This document shows positions 15,009 to 25,492 of a stretch of 40,958 nt of DNA, piece by piece. Source of the DNA: Anabaena sp. 4-3 (GTDB lineage Bacteria > Cyanobacteriota > Cyanobacteriia > Cyanobacteriales > Nostocaceae); contig NZ_LUHJ01000029.1 of assembly GCF_001597745.1 (NCBI RefSeq), positions 49,289-90,246 on the forward strand. The letters are read 5' to 3'. The notes under the pieces are model-generated. The model was given only the letters and a program-made list of their open reading frames with translations, was not told where the DNA came from and did not search any database. Both the position numbers and the translations under genes were made by a program. How positions within the stretch are numbered: the first letter of the stretch is position 1; each line of letters opens with the position of its first letter.

Positions 15009-16769
15009 ATGTTTAGAGACTGGTTTGCAGACAACTTGGGAGTGAGTCAAGCTCGCAAGGAACAAGTATATCTGGATATATGTAGGTCAGTAAGCCTACA
15101 AGATGTTAGCTATTGGATTCAAGTTTTATTTGCTGCTGGTATTGCTACCCTGGGACTCGTGTTAAATAGCCCAGCCGTGATTATTGGTGCAATGCTGATT
15201 TCGCCGTTGATGGGGGGTATTCTCGCCAATGGGCTGGCGTTAGCGGCGGGTGATGTAATTTTAGCAATGCGGGCGTTGCTGAATTTGGTGTTGAGTTGTA
15301 CAGTAGCTATTGTCTTCGCTGTATTATTAGTATCTTTGCTGCCATTTAAGGAAATGACTAGCGAAATTGCCGCGAGAACTCAACCGAACATTTTAGACTT
15401 GGTTGTAGCTTTATTTTCTGGTGCGGTGGGTTCTGTCGCAATATGCAAAGAACCGCGAGGGGTAGCAACTTCTATTCCTGGTGTTGCGATCGCAGTTGCA
15501 TTAATGCCACCATTATGTGTTGTCGGCTATGGTATCGGTATCGCTATCAGCATTAATTCCATCAAAGGATTACAGATTGCTAGTGGTGGTGGTTTACTAT
15601 TTTTTACCAACTTAGTGGCAATTACTTTTACTGCTATGGTGGTGTTTCTTGGTTTGCATATTGATAACTTGCAGGTGAGAGCCAAAGTCAACGAATGGCG
15701 ACACACAGACCAAGAAAGTATCAGGATGCAGACGATTTTAGAGCGACTACCAGCCTACAATATCTTGAAAAAAATCGGCAATCTACCGGGTAGATTACTG
15801 TTGATTTTTATGACAATTTTAGCAATTATTTTTCCCCTGAATCAATCTTTTAGTCAACTCAGACGCGAAATTACTTTACAGCAACAAGAAAACCGCATTC
15901 GTAACTCAGCCACCGACTTATGGCAAAAGGAATTTGCCAATTTCCCCAATGGTGAACCTCGCTCTTATATCAGCAATATTTCTACTTTAGACAAAAACAA
16001 TAAATTGACCGTGCAACTTCAGGTTTTTAGTAGTAAGCAATATACACCTGATGAACAAAATAATTTTATTCAACAGTTAGCATCACGCCTGGGAAAACCA
16101 CCGGAATTAGTAGCATTAAAATTGATTGAAATACCTACAGCTTCCAGCGATATTTTACGACCTTTGCCTGTAGAAAAACCGCCGGAACCAGTAATTACCA
16201 TTGCCCAATTACAATCAAGTTTTCTACAAGAAGTGCAATTAGCTTTAGGGGAAATGCGACTTCCCCAACCAGCACAGATGATTAATTATGAATTAATTAC
16301 GATTCCCAATGAACCCTTACGCATTCGGTTAGTTTATTTGAGTGAACGTGATATAGAAAAAGATGCTCAAATGTTGCTAGCTGATAGCGTCAGAACTAGG
16401 TTAGATTATCAGTCTGCGCTTGTGAGTATGCAGAGAATAGGGACTAATTTAGGAGCAATATCTTTTGAGCGTAATCAGTCTACATTGACACCAGATAATA
16501 CTAAGTTATTAGACCGTGTTGGACAAGTTTTACAGCGATACCCTAACTTGCAATTGCAAGTCATGGTTAATCAACAACTAGAGGAATTACAAGAGATTGT
16601 AGAACAGCGATCGCAAGCTATTACAGATTATCTCAAATCTCAGTGGCAAATTGAGCGCGATCGCCTGAATTTGGCAGTCGGAACACAACCCCAAAGCCGC
16701 GCCACACTCACACTTACAGTTACATCACCGAGAAAACCACCTGTGGAAACTATACCCGGAACTTTCTAA
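15009..16769 (+). CDS. DUF389 membrane protein with long periplasmic-type C-terminal region
   Basis: 586 residues. Residues 31-222 carry the DUF389 core: hydrophobic helices with NSPAVIIGAMLISPLMGGIL, GAVGSVAICKEPRGVATSIP and GVAIAVALMPPLCVVGYGIG. Another hydrophobic helix lies near 257-280. The following 300 residues are soluble. The last part (about 480-575; ISFERNQSTLTPDNTKLLDR, then RSQAITDYLKSQWQIERDRL) resembles an OmpA-like peptidoglycan-binding fold, although the canonical TD and R positions are only partly kept. DUF389 proteins have no settled function. ATG start; the N-terminus FRDWFADNLGVSQARKEQVY is typical of cyanobacterial members. The preceding spacer holds the restriction-modification operators. 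Confidence 0.85.
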   Translation: MFRDWFADNLGVSQARKEQVYLDICRSVSLQDVSYWIQVLFAAGIATLGLVLNSPAVIIGAMLISPLMGGILANGLALAAGDVILAMRALLNLVLSCTVAIVFAVLLVSLLPFKEMTSEIAARTQPNILDLVVALFSGAVGSVAICKEPRGVATSIPGVAIAVALMPPLCVVGYGIGIAISINSIKGLQIASGGGLLFFTNLVAITFTAMVVFLGLHIDNLQVRAKVNEWRHTDQESIRMQTILERLPAYNILKKIGNLPGRLLLIFMTILAIIFPLNQSFSQLRREITLQQQENRIRNSATDLWQKEFANFPNGEPRSYISNISTLDKNNKLTVQLQVFSSKQYTPDEQNNFIQQLASRLGKPPELVALKLIEIPTASSDILRPLPVEKPPEPVITIAQLQSSFLQEVQLALGEMRLPQPAQMINYELITIPNEPLRIRLVYLSERDIEKDAQMLLADSVRTRLDYQSALVSMQRIGTNLGAISFERNQSTLTPDNTKLLDRVGQVLQRYPNLQLQVMVNQQLEELQEIVEQRSQAITDYLKSQWQIERDRLNLAVGTQPQSRATLTLTVTSPRKPPVETIPGTF

Positions 16770-16788
16770 GCTGATAATTTAGAGAATA

Positions 16789-16829
16789 GTCGAAAGCTTG
16801 GTATAATTTTATTAATACTAGGCTTTCGG
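16789..16829. terminator. Strong hairpin between DUF389 and YihY genes
   Basis: CGAAAGCTTGGTAT pairs with AATACTAGGCTTTCG, allowing G-U pairs, around the AT-rich loop. It follows the DUF389 stop by about 20 bases and precedes the next ATG by about 30. A terminator or attenuator role is inferred; there is no long T tract. Confidence 0.5.
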
Positions 16830-16856
16830 CTTGCTCAATCAGTTCCAACTGTAGTC

Positions 16857-17744
16857 ATGCCAAAGCCACGTTTTTTCAGATTCTTTCGTCATCTCAATTG
16901 GCGTACATGCAAAAAAACTGTTGCTAGAACCATTCAAAGACGACTGTTAGGATTGGCTGGGGAAATTGCCTTTAATGCCATGTTATCCTTGTTTCCTGCA
17001 ATTCTGGCAGTTCTGACAGCCATTGGATTACTAGAAGCATCTTTGCAAGACACATTCAAACAACTAGCAACACAACTAAGTCAAGTCGCGCCAGAAGAAG
17101 CCATGACATTAATTAAAGATTTTGCTAGTAAAGAAATTGCTGACTCTAAAAATAGTGGCTTGTTTTCTTTGAGTTTTATCATTGCAATTTGGACTGCTTC
17201 CGGCGCAGTCAGTACCGCCATGACAGCCTTTGATCAAATTCATCAAATTCCAAGAGAAAAAACCCGCCCTTTTTGGAAAGCCAAAATTATCTCTTTGGGA
17301 TTAACAGTAGGTACTATTTTACTATTAGTATTTGCTTCTTTTTTAGTGTTTATCAGTGACTTAATCTTAGGATTTGTAGTCAGTGGTAACTCATATTTGA
17401 TGTTTTTATTGGATATTTGGAAATTGTTACGCTGGCCTTTAGCATTATGTATTGTGGCGACAGCATTTAGCTTTATTTATCGATATGGCCCTAGTGTGTG
17501 GAATCGAGGTACACCTATAATGCCAGGTGCAATGATTGCATCTGTATTTTGGGCAATTTTATCAGGTTTATTTCGCCAGTATGTCGCGAATTTTGGCAAC
17601 TATAACAAAGTTTATGGTGCTGTCGGCACAGTCATTGTTTTAATGCTGTGGTTGTGGATGAGTGCGGCTGTTTTGTTAGTAGGCGACCAATTAAATGTTA
17701 CTGTAGGTGAAGATATTCAAGGAAAAATCATTAATGATGGATAA
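16857..17744 (+). CDS. YihY/virulence factor BrkB family membrane protein
   Basis: 295 residues with about six membrane helices. The family pattern is clear: LLGLAGEIAFNAMLSLFPAI near residue 30, the IWTASGAVSTAMTAFDQIHQ segment (about 112-131), a RYGPSVWNRGTPIMPGAMIA stretch near 210 and the NFGNYNKVYGAVGTVIVLML signature near 245. These proteins were once misnamed ribonuclease BN; the true role is unknown, perhaps transport. Many paralogues occur in cyanobacteria. It follows the DUF389 gene with an 87-base spacer containing a hairpin, and the DUF4112 gene comes next on the same strand. Confidence 0.9.
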   Translation: MPKPRFFRFFRHLNWRTCKKTVARTIQRRLLGLAGEIAFNAMLSLFPAILAVLTAIGLLEASLQDTFKQLATQLSQVAPEEAMTLIKDFASKEIADSKNSGLFSLSFIIAIWTASGAVSTAMTAFDQIHQIPREKTRPFWKAKIISLGLTVGTILLLVFASFLVFISDLILGFVVSGNSYLMFLLDIWKLLRWPLALCIVATAFSFIYRYGPSVWNRGTPIMPGAMIASVFWAILSGLFRQYVANFGNYNKVYGAVGTVIVLMLWLWMSAAVLLVGDQLNVTVGEDIQGKIINDG

Positions 17745-17783
17745 TGACTGTTGATTGTGGATTGTTGATGAGCGATCGCCTAA

Positions 17784-18152
17784 ATGCCTGATGTTTCTCC
17801 TCCTGACTATAACACTCCAGCAGCTACTTTAAAGCGTTTACGTCTATTGAGTCGTCTGTTAGATAAAGTTGTCGCTATTCCCGGTACACCCATAGCACTC
17901 GGTTTAGATCCCATCCTGGGATTAATTCCCGTTGGTGGTGATGTTTTAGGCATCATACTTTCTAGCTACATTGTCATAGAAGCAGCTAGACTAGGGATTC
18001 CTAAAAAAACATTAAGTAAAATGGTTGTGAATATTCTTATTGATACTTTAGTAGGTGCTATCCCGGTTTTGGGTGATATTTTTGATTTTGGTTGGAAAGC
18101 TAATGAGTATAATCTCAAGTTAATCGAACAACACTTAAACTTTCCGCGCTAG
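17784..18152 (+). CDS. DUF4112 small membrane protein
   Basis: 122 residues. The DUF4112 pattern is plain: LDKVVAIPGTPIALGLDPIL, GLIPVGGDVLGIILSSYIVI and NILIDTLVGAIPVLGDIFDF, which makes two hydrophobic hairpins, each with a P(V/I)xGD turn, and ends in FGWKANEYNLKLIEQH. Family function is unknown. It lies 39 bases after the YihY gene with a HIP1 site between, so the two may be cotranscribed. ATG start chosen at the first in-frame Met, consistent with family length. Confidence 0.85.
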   Translation: MPDVSPPDYNTPAATLKRLRLLSRLLDKVVAIPGTPIALGLDPILGLIPVGGDVLGIILSSYIVIEAARLGIPKKTLSKMVVNILIDTLVGAIPVLGDIFDFGWKANEYNLKLIEQHLNFPR

Positions 18153-18256
18153 CATAATGGTAAATAATTCCTGACTACTATTGTCGAATTTACCTCAGCC
18201 ATGATAATAATTAGACTTCTGTAAACTGCCTGAAAACTTTTTGAGTTCATTCCTAG

Positions 18257-19192
18257 ATGAAAGATTGGTGGCAAGCGACTTTTCCCAAAGGGCGACAAAG
18301 TTTAATTATTAGTGATGTTGACGGCTATCCTGTACAAATTGCTTACGGCGAAAAAGGTACAGGAAAACCCCTATTTCTCTTACACGGCATGGGTAGTTGG
18401 AGCTATAATTGGCGTTATAGTGTAGAGCCGTTATCTAAACATTATCGTGTTATTTGTTTTGATGCTAAAGGTTTTGGTTTTTCGGATAAACCTTGGTTAC
18501 GTCGAGAAAAGAATGGGCATCAAGTTATTGAATTAGCAAGAATTATTCAGGCTTTATGTGATGAAAGCGCGATTCTTGTCGGGGAATCTATCGGTGCATT
18601 AATTTCTTTGGCTTTGGCTCAACAAAACCCGGAATTACTGGCGAGGTTAGTGGTAATTAACGCACCAGTTTTTACCCAACGTTTACCGCATTGGGCAATG
18701 GAAATACTGGCTCAAACACCTTTAGAATTATTACAAACAATTGATGATTTGCGATTAGCTTATTGGTTTGCGCCATTAGTGCGGGAAATTATGGCCATAG
18801 AACGGCGCAAAGTGCTATATGATCCCTCTATTCTCACCCCAGAAGATATTTATTGGATTACTTATCCATTTATTGAAATTCCTGGTACTCTAGTCAAAGT
18901 TGCAGAAGAATTGCAAATTGCCGCACGAGAGATTAAGCATTGGCAAGGGAATAAACCAAATCTGCTCAGTCAAATTCAAGGGAATTTAGACAGGATAGAT
19001 TGCCCTACCTTAATTTTATGGGGCGATCGCGATAGTTGGTTTCCCGCTAGTCATGGCAAAAGATTACATCAATCCCTACCCAATGCCAAATTCCAAATTT
19101 TAGAGAATTGCTGTCATGATGCCTCAACTGGTGCTGCTCAAGCTGTCAATCAGGCAATTCTGAAGTTTCTCCAAGATACAGATTTTTTGTAA
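18257..19192 (+). CDS. Alpha/beta-hydrolase fold enzyme
   Basis: 311 residues. The fold markers are in order: oxyanion HGMGSWSYNW (about 44-53), the DAKGFGFSDKP loop (about 73-83), nucleophile elbow VGESIGALIS with the Ser about residue 115, WGDRDSWFP with the acid Asp about residue 256, and CCHDAST with the catalytic His about residue 287. Substrate not predictable; close cyanobacterial relatives are annotated only as alpha/beta hydrolases. No signal peptide, so probably cytosolic. It lies between the DUF4112 gene and por on the same strand with spacers above 100 bases; por likely has its own promoter. Confidence 0.9.
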   Translation: MKDWWQATFPKGRQSLIISDVDGYPVQIAYGEKGTGKPLFLLHGMGSWSYNWRYSVEPLSKHYRVICFDAKGFGFSDKPWLRREKNGHQVIELARIIQALCDESAILVGESIGALISLALAQQNPELLARLVVINAPVFTQRLPHWAMEILAQTPLELLQTIDDLRLAYWFAPLVREIMAIERRKVLYDPSILTPEDIYWITYPFIEIPGTLVKVAEELQIAAREIKHWQGNKPNLLSQIQGNLDRIDCPTLILWGDRDSWFPASHGKRLHQSLPNAKFQILENCCHDASTGAAQAVNQAILKFLQDTDFL

Positions 19193-19402
19193 AAACGTAT
19201 CAATATATTTAGGGAATTTAACAATTGAAACAAAACAAAAAAATTAACAACTGATGCAAAGAAATATTAAGCCATAAAACCCTTTTGTTTCCGGCTTTTC
19301 ACCTGATTCCATCTGCCTTTCACCGCCTCAGAGGCAAAATCAACACAGCTGATAGCAAACATGGTATGAGATCATAAAAAAATTAAACTAAACCACAGTT
19401 AG

Positions 19403-20401
<999 letters not shown>

Positions 20402-20493
20402 ATATGGGACGTTAGCAATTAAATCTAACTTTGAGAAAAAACTAAGGGTTGACGATTGAGGAGGTGAAAACATCCTTAATCGTCGCCAAATTT

Positions 20494-20520
20494 GTTTGTA
20501 GTGAGGACTTTAGTCCTCTC
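20494..20520 (+). repeat. Short dispersed hairpin repeat (GTAGTGAGGACTTCAGTCC family)
   Basis: GTTTGTAGTGAGGACTTTAG followed by TCCTC has one base change from the copies in the 5472-5729 duplication. A degenerate inverted copy lies at 21231-21250, on the other side of the IS200/IS605-like element. Confidence 0.7.
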
Positions 20521-20567
20521 TTGCCAATTCTGGGCAACACTACCACCAATTAGGGGCGAGTTCAATC

Positions 20568-20656
20568 ATATCTTGCACCATTCTCAATCAGTGTCTGGCA
20601 ATGCACAGCCAACAATCTAAAACTCTGGGTGTGTCTTGAGCAATGCCCACCCTACA
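20568..20656. repeat. Dispersed ATATCTTGCACCATTC hairpin element, copy 1
   Basis: It begins with ATATCTTGCACCATTCTCAA and contains imperfect inverted arms GGCAATGCAC... / ...GCAATGCCCACC. The same left sequence starts elements at 29362 and 35244. All three lie downstream of gene ends. Confidence 0.65.
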
Positions 20657-20699
20657 ACTTTAGATGAGGTTACGGGAGACTACCAGAATTATGTAAGGA

Positions 20700-21240
20700 G
20701 TGACATACTCCCACACTGACTGCAAGCAGTACAGTGTGGGCTTCTCACCCAATCCAGCTATTGCTTCTCCTGACGGAGACGCTACGCGAACGGAGGCGGT
20801 GAGCTTTGTTTTAAATCCACGGAATGCCCTACCGCAGATTATGCAATTTCTTACCTTGTACCCTACAAATTTTACTGTCCTGGATGAGATGCTGGCTTAT
20901 TCGCGCTATAGGACAAACCCGGAGGTCATTTGTATTAATCAAGATGTGCCTACTTACTTCTATGCTGTGCAACGGAGTCGCTTACCAATGGTCGCAATGC
21001 CACTGGGCAGAGGCTTATCAGACACCAATACGGGTGAAGTTAACCAAGTCTATTTTATCAAATTTTTGAAATATTTTGCTCGTTTCCTCCATGTTCTGCT
21101 CCCTGTTCTCCCTTCGGGAGAAATTGGTCACAGAACTGTCGTCAACTCACGCGCAATTCATCTCAACACTTCCGCTTCTCTACGAGACGCTGCGCGAACG
21201 CGGTAAGTGTGAGGCTTCTTGCTGTTCAAGCTAAAGTCCT
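20700..21240 (+). mobile_element. Non-autonomous IS200/IS605-like element without transposase
   Basis: The left end has a bulged hairpin CCCACACTG-ACTG-CAAG-CAGT-A-CAGTGTGGG (20710-20740), typical of IS200/IS605 palindromes. The right end is CACTTCCGC...GCGGTAAGTG (21165-21211) followed by GTGAGGCTTCTTG, similar to the GTGGGGCTTCTTT at the window end. Two interspersed GAGACGCTACGCGAACG/GAGACGCTGCGCGAACG repeats lie near 20775 and 21185. A 168-codon frame (20700-21206) crosses both hairpins and repeats and has no domain, so it is not counted as a gene. The element has probably been trimmed of tnpA/tnpB. Confidence 0.6.
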
Positions 21241-21375
21241 TACTACGAACTGACAGTATGAGTCTTTTTTTAGACCTTATATATATGGGCGCACTATATT
21301 CCCATTATAAAAATATAGTACCGGAAGTTTGAGGATTTTGCAAGCCCTTTTTGATAGGAAATTGGGTTAATGGAA

Positions 21376-21393
21376 AGACGCGAGGAATCGCGT
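21376..21393. terminator. GACGCG/CGCGTC hairpin downstream of the acyl-CoA synthetase gene
   Basis: GACGCG-AGGAAT-CGCGTC forms a six-base stem 37 bases beyond the stop codon of the minus-strand gene. The GACGCG...CGCGTC motif is common in Nostoc spacers. A weak transcription terminator is possible. Confidence 0.45.
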
Positions 21394-21429
21394 CTGTACA
21401 AGAGGGGTTTGGTTTGGTTGGGTGGGAAG

Positions 21430-24228
21430 CTAAAGGGCGATTTCGGCTTTCATGACGGTGGTATCGCTGGTGCGTTGGAGACGAAAACCGAGTTTTTCGC
21501 AGACTTTTTGCATTCCACGATTATCGGCGAGGATATCGGCTGTGATGTGGGTGATTTGCTCATCCCGTCCGACTTGCAGCAATCGCCGGAGTAGTTCTTT
21601 TCCTATACCTTGACATTGATGGCGATCGCTAACTAATATCGCAAACTCAGCCGCATTACTCCCATGTAATTTACTCAATCTACCCACGGCTAATATTTGC
21701 CTTTTTCCGGTGTTTGGTTCTTGCTGTTCCACAACTAAGGCCATTTCACGGTCATAATCAATAAAACAGATTCGTGTTAGCCGTTCATGGGTGATGCGAT
21801 GGCTTAATTTCATCAGGTGGAAGTAGCGAAAATAAACGCTTTCCTCAGATAGTGTCTGGTGAAACTGCACCAACAAAGGTTCATCTTCAGGACGAATGGG
21901 GCGGATAGTTACGGGTGTACCGTTGTTCATTGTCCACTCTCCTACATATTGTGTAGGGTAGGGACGAATGGCTAACTTGGGTAGTTGGGCTTGTGTCATC
22001 TCCGGTTCATGCAGAACTATGCGCGCATCTAAGGCAATGAGTGAGGGGAGTGCAGCATTTTCACTATTTTCTCGATGAGGAGAAGCCAGCAAAGGATTAA
22101 TATCAATTTCTTTAATCCAACGCTGTTCGACTACCAAGTGACTAAACGCCACCATGATATCCTCAAGGGCTGCCATATCAATACTTGGCCTTCCCCGTAC
22201 ACCTTGGAGGGCTTTGTAAATTTTGGTGTGTTCCATCATCCGCCGTGCTAGGGTGGTGTTCAGGGGAGGAAGTGCGATCGCGCTATCCTGAAATACTTCC
22301 ACTAATTGTCCCCCAGCACCAAACAACAACACAGGCCCAAACTGAGGATCAAGGCTACTACCAATAATCAATTCGTAGCCGTCCATTTTCACCATTGGTT
22401 GCACAGTCACACCTAAAAAATGCTCTTGCCCGACTTTCTCCCCTACAGAGGATGCAATCATCCGATAGGCACGGCGGACAGCATCGGCATCTTGTAGATT
22501 TAACTGTACACCGCCAACATCAGTTTTATGGGTAATAGTTTGGGAATAGAGTTTGAGAACAACTGGATAACCCATATTTTCCGCACATTGCACCGCCTCA
22601 TCCTCAGTTGTAGCAACGCAAGTTGTGACAGTTGGGATGCCGTAAGCTGCTAGAATCTGTTTGGACTCATATTCAGTTAAAATCGTCCTACCTGCTTGAC
22701 GGGCGGAGGAAATAATATTTTCTACTAAGTTGCAATAGGGGATACCAGTCCCAGCATCAATTGTAGGTAAGACAGGAGTTTCATAGATACCGCGCAGGTT
22801 GTAGCTAGACTGCCACATATAACTAAACACTCGCGCCGCCGTATCTGGATAAGGATAAGTCGGGATGCGTTGACGATTGAGAATCATCTCTCCTGCCGCC
22901 ACATCTGCGCCTCCCATCCAACTAGCGAGGATGGGTTTCCCGGTAATTTGGGCGTAGGGTTTTAACTGTTCTGCCGTTTGGGTAGGATCGGTCATAGCTT
23001 GGGGTGTGAGAATCACCAATAAACCGTCACTATTGGCATCTTGGGCAGCGATTTCTAAAGCTTGGGCATAGCGTTGGGGGTCAGCGTCACCGAGAATATC
23101 AATTGGGTTATTGTGACTCCAATGGGGGGGTAGGATTTGGTCAAGGGAGTGAATTAGTTCTGGGGAAATGGGGGCAAGTTCGCCGCCAGTTTCGATTAAC
23201 GCATCAGTTGCCAATACCCCAGGCCCCCCAGCATTGGTGAGAATGGTTAATCTTGGCCCTTGGGGACGGGGTTGTTTTGCTAATACCTCCGCCATGTCGA
23301 ACAAATCAGAGATACTATTAACCCGCAATACTCCACAACGCCGGAAAGCGGCATCTAAGACAGCATCGCTACCAGCTAACGCGCCTGTGTGGGAGGCGGC
23401 AGCTTTGGCGGCGGCTTCTGTGCGTCCGGCTTTAATCACAATAATTGGTTTGGTGAGTGCTACTTCCCGCGCGGCGGAGATAAAAGACCGGGCATCGCCG
23501 ATAGATTCCATGTAAATGACGATACTTTTGGTGTGGGGGTCATCACCGAGATAATAAATCAAGTCGCCCCAACCGACATCTAACATGGAACCGATGGAAA
23601 CGAAGGCACTAAAACCGACATTTTCCCGTACACTCCAATCAAGGATGGCTGTACACAATGCGCCGCTTTGACTGAGAAAGCCGACATTGCCAAAACGAGC
23701 CATTGCACTGGCGAAGGTAGCATTTAAGCCGGTGCGGGGACTCATCACACCTAAGCAATTAGGGCCGATGATGCGAATTTTACCGCGTGCCTGTGCTAAA
23801 ATTTGCTGTTCTAAGGCTATACCTTCGGCACCAGCTTCTTTAAATCCTGCCGAAATAATAATTGCCCCTTTGACTCCGGCGGCGACACACTCAGCAATGA
23901 TTCCGGGGATGGTGGGGGCTGGGGTGGCGATGACTGCTAAATCAACTGTTTCTGGGATATCAGCAATTGTGGGGTAGGCTTTGATGCCGAGTACACTATG
24001 GCGTTTGGGATTGACTGGGAACACAGTACCGCCAAAGGGATTACTAATTAAGTTCCATAAGAGAGTGCGTCCCACACTACCGGCTTTTTCACTGGCACCG
24101 ATGACGGCGACACTTTGGGGTGCAAAGATGGCATTTAGAGGGTTAACCTTCTCTGCTTGCAAAATATCATAAGCGCGATCTATATTGCTGGTAGTGCGAT
24201 CGCCTGTTTGCTTGAGAGAAATTTGCAT
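21430..24228 (-). CDS. ADP-forming acyl-CoA synthetase fused to GNAT protein acetyltransferase
   Basis: 932 residues. Domains in order: CoA-binding Rossmann domain (about 30-165; [20 protein letters not shown]), succinyl-CoA-ligase-like domains (about 170-470) with the phospho-histidine His280 in ASHTGALAG, an ATP-grasp domain (about 520-740; [19 protein letters not shown]), and a C-terminal GNAT domain (about 775-932) with acetyl-CoA motif CQGIGKELL. This is the PatZ/Pka layout, known for lysine acetylation of metabolic enzymes; in many such proteins the synthetase part only senses acetyl-CoA. Here His280 is kept, so ADP-forming synthetase activity remains possible. Single gene; the long leader region upstream is described separately. 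ATG start. Confidence 0.9.
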   Translation of the reverse strand: MQISLKQTGDRTTSNIDRAYDILQAEKVNPLNAIFAPQSVAVIGASEKAGSVGRTLLWNLISNPFGGTVFPVNPKRHSVLGIKAYPTIADIPETVDLAVIATPAPTIPGIIAECVAAGVKGAIIISAGFKEAGAEGIALEQQILAQARGKIRIIGPNCLGVMSPRTGLNATFASAMARFGNVGFLSQSGALCTAILDWSVRENVGFSAFVSIGSMLDVGWGDLIYYLGDDPHTKSIVIYMESIGDARSFISAAREVALTKPIIVIKAGRTEAAAKAAASHTGALAGSDAVLDAAFRRCGVLRVNSISDLFDMAEVLAKQPRPQGPRLTILTNAGGPGVLATDALIETGGELAPISPELIHSLDQILPPHWSHNNPIDILGDADPQRYAQALEIAAQDANSDGLLVILTPQAMTDPTQTAEQLKPYAQITGKPILASWMGGADVAAGEMILNRQRIPTYPYPDTAARVFSYMWQSSYNLRGIYETPVLPTIDAGTGIPYCNLVENIISSARQAGRTILTEYESKQILAAYGIPTVTTCVATTEDEAVQCAENMGYPVVLKLYSQTITHKTDVGGVQLNLQDADAVRRAYRMIASSVGEKVGQEHFLGVTVQPMVKMDGYELIIGSSLDPQFGPVLLFGAGGQLVEVFQDSAIALPPLNTTLARRMMEHTKIYKALQGVRGRPSIDMAALEDIMVAFSHLVVEQRWIKEIDINPLLASPHRENSENAALPSLIALDARIVLHEPEMTQAQLPKLAIRPYPTQYVGEWTMNNGTPVTIRPIRPEDEPLLVQFHQTLSEESVYFRYFHLMKLSHRITHERLTRICFIDYDREMALVVEQQEPNTGKRQILAVGRLSKLHGSNAAEFAILVSDRHQCQGIGKELLRRLLQVGRDEQITHITADILADNRGMQKVCEKLGFRLQRTSDTTVMKAEIAL

Positions 24229-24385
24229 TTATTTTCCAATTAATTTGTCTGGATTTACTCTTGCGCCTTGGTTGAGTCTGGTTGTTATTTATTCACGCTG
24301 CCGGCGCACATCAAAAGTTGATGTCAGGGTTTAGGGTAAAGGATGAACTCACACCACTACACCTGTTCACAGAGGGATACCGATA

Positions 24386-24540
24386 CTGACAGCAGGGAAC
24401 AGGAAACAGGTTGGAAAGTCTCTTAGCATCAAGCTTTGTGCTGAAAATTGTTACCTCATTTTCCCTAAATCTGCTGTCAGGGTTGCCTCAACTGTAACTG
24501 ACACTTGCTGGCTCCAACCGAAAATTCAAGGTTTTTTTAG
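24386..24540 (+). ncRNA. Structured spacer, candidate small RNA
   Basis: A perfect ten-base inverted repeat CTGACAGCAG/CTGCTGTCAG (24386-24395, 24471-24480) is extended by GGGAA/TTCCC (24395-24399, 24461-24465) and encloses an inner hairpin AGCA/TGCT (24425-24442) and an unpaired GGAAACAGG. A small GTTG/CAAC hairpin (24482-24492) and then AACC/GGTT with seven T residues (24516-24538) follow, like a terminator on the plus strand. The exposed GGAAACA is reminiscent of the cyanobacterial Yfr2 small RNA family, but the match is loose. On the minus strand this would be the leader of the acyl-CoA synthetase gene instead. Confidence 0.35.
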
Positions 24541-24584
24541 AAGTACAGATAACAACAGCCACAAATTGAGACAATACCGTATAT

Positions 24585-25061
24585 TTACGCAGAGGCTCGA
24601 ATATCTACCCAACAATTTCTTACTTTGTCTAGAATTTGAATAATTTTGACTAAAGCTACGGCTTTGCCCATTTCGGCAATGCGGGAGAGGCGATCGCCCA
24701 CTTCAAAGTTAATTCCTGGTATAGTGACTAACCAAGCGGTTGGACAATTACCATACAAGGCTTGAGTTAAAGCTAACAGCGATCGCGGATTACTGGTATG
24801 TACGCTGCCATCAACATCACAATCAGGTAAAAGTGCCTGAATCTGGACATCATAGCCATCCACAGGTAAACAGGCATCAACAAATATGGCTAAATCAGTG
24901 TTTGCTAAAGCAGCAGCTAAATCTGGTGTCAGTTGATGAACTGCAAGGGATTGTACAGACGATAAATGCCAAGAAGCAATCTCATTGGCTATACTTTGTC
25001 CCACACCGTCATCACTCCGCAAGTCGTTACCATAACCAATCACCATAACAGTTTTTTTCAT
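24585..25061 (-). CDS. hoxW: Hydrogenase maturation protease, HoxW type
   Basis: 158 residues. It cuts the C-terminal peptide from the large subunit (HoxH) of the bidirectional NiFe hydrogenase after nickel insertion. The HybD-like fold is visible: VIGYGNDLRSDDGVG at 7-21, with nickel-sensing positions matched by Asp18, Asp62 (IFVDAC) and His88 (SVHTSNP). The loop that reads DGGT in uptake-type proteases is here HQL (residues 42-44), a feature I recall as marking the HoxW type; the HoxW rather than HupW assignment rests on that. No hox structural genes are in the window. Start ATG at 25061 with the usual MKKTVMVIGYGN N-terminus. Confidence 0.8.
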   Translation of the reverse strand: MKKTVMVIGYGNDLRSDDGVGQSIANEIASWHLSSVQSLAVHQLTPDLAAALANTDLAIFVDACLPVDGYDVQIQALLPDCDVDGSVHTSNPRSLLALTQALYGNCPTAWLVTIPGINFEVGDRLSRIAEMGKAVALVKIIQILDKVRNCWVDIRASA

Positions 25062-25492
25062 TTTTTGAGCTTCTCTGATCTAATTAATTAAATTAAGCAG
25101 GGGAACACAATTGAGGCGACTAATGACTATTGATTACGCCTATAAATCAACAGATTAAAAGCAGTGAATAAATTCAGGTATGGCATTGGGTTGCCCTCCT
25201 GGGAAATCTTAATAAAACAGGGAATTTAATCAATGAGTTCGGCTGAAGTCATTCAATTTTGGATAATAGGGCAAAAATGTGAGGAATTTGTGAAGGATTG
25301 GGGAGGAAGCGGAGGAAGCAGAGGGGCAGGGGGAGAAAAACTAATGACTAATGACTAATGACTAATGACTAATGACTCAATGTTTAATTTTTACTGTGAA
25401 ATTGTGCCGGAACGACTCAGGCAGTTTTATCATTTACCTGTGTAGCGCAACACAACCAGACACTCATCAACAATGATATGTGAGGCTGTTTT
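25062..25492. other. Spacer with TAATGACT repeats between hoxW and the pentapeptide gene
   Basis: Divergent spacer of 430 bases. It contains purine-rich low-complexity DNA (25295-25335) and about five TAATGAC heptamers (25340-25378). The promoters of hoxW and of the pentapeptide gene must lie here, but no clear operator or riboswitch was recognised. Confidence 0.6.
25340..25378. repeat. TAATGAC heptamer tandem repeat
   Basis: Five consecutive TAATGAC units. The same family is present at 35917-35971 and 39255-39310. Confidence 0.9.

Noticed and set aside
20700-21206. 168-codon plus-strand reading frame
   Set aside because: It crosses both terminal hairpins and two interspersed GAGACGCT repeats of the IS200/IS605-like element, gives repeat peptides such as SLRDAARTR, and shows no domain.
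23168-24172. Plus-strand frames opposite the acyl-CoA synthetase gene
   Set aside because: Shadows of a well-supported 932-codon gene on the other strand.
24360-24540. Cobalamin riboswitch upstream of the synthetase gene
   Set aside because: GGGAA and CAACTGTAACTG fragments are present, but the conserved core and order of elements are missing, and the best structure and terminator are on the opposite strand to the gene.
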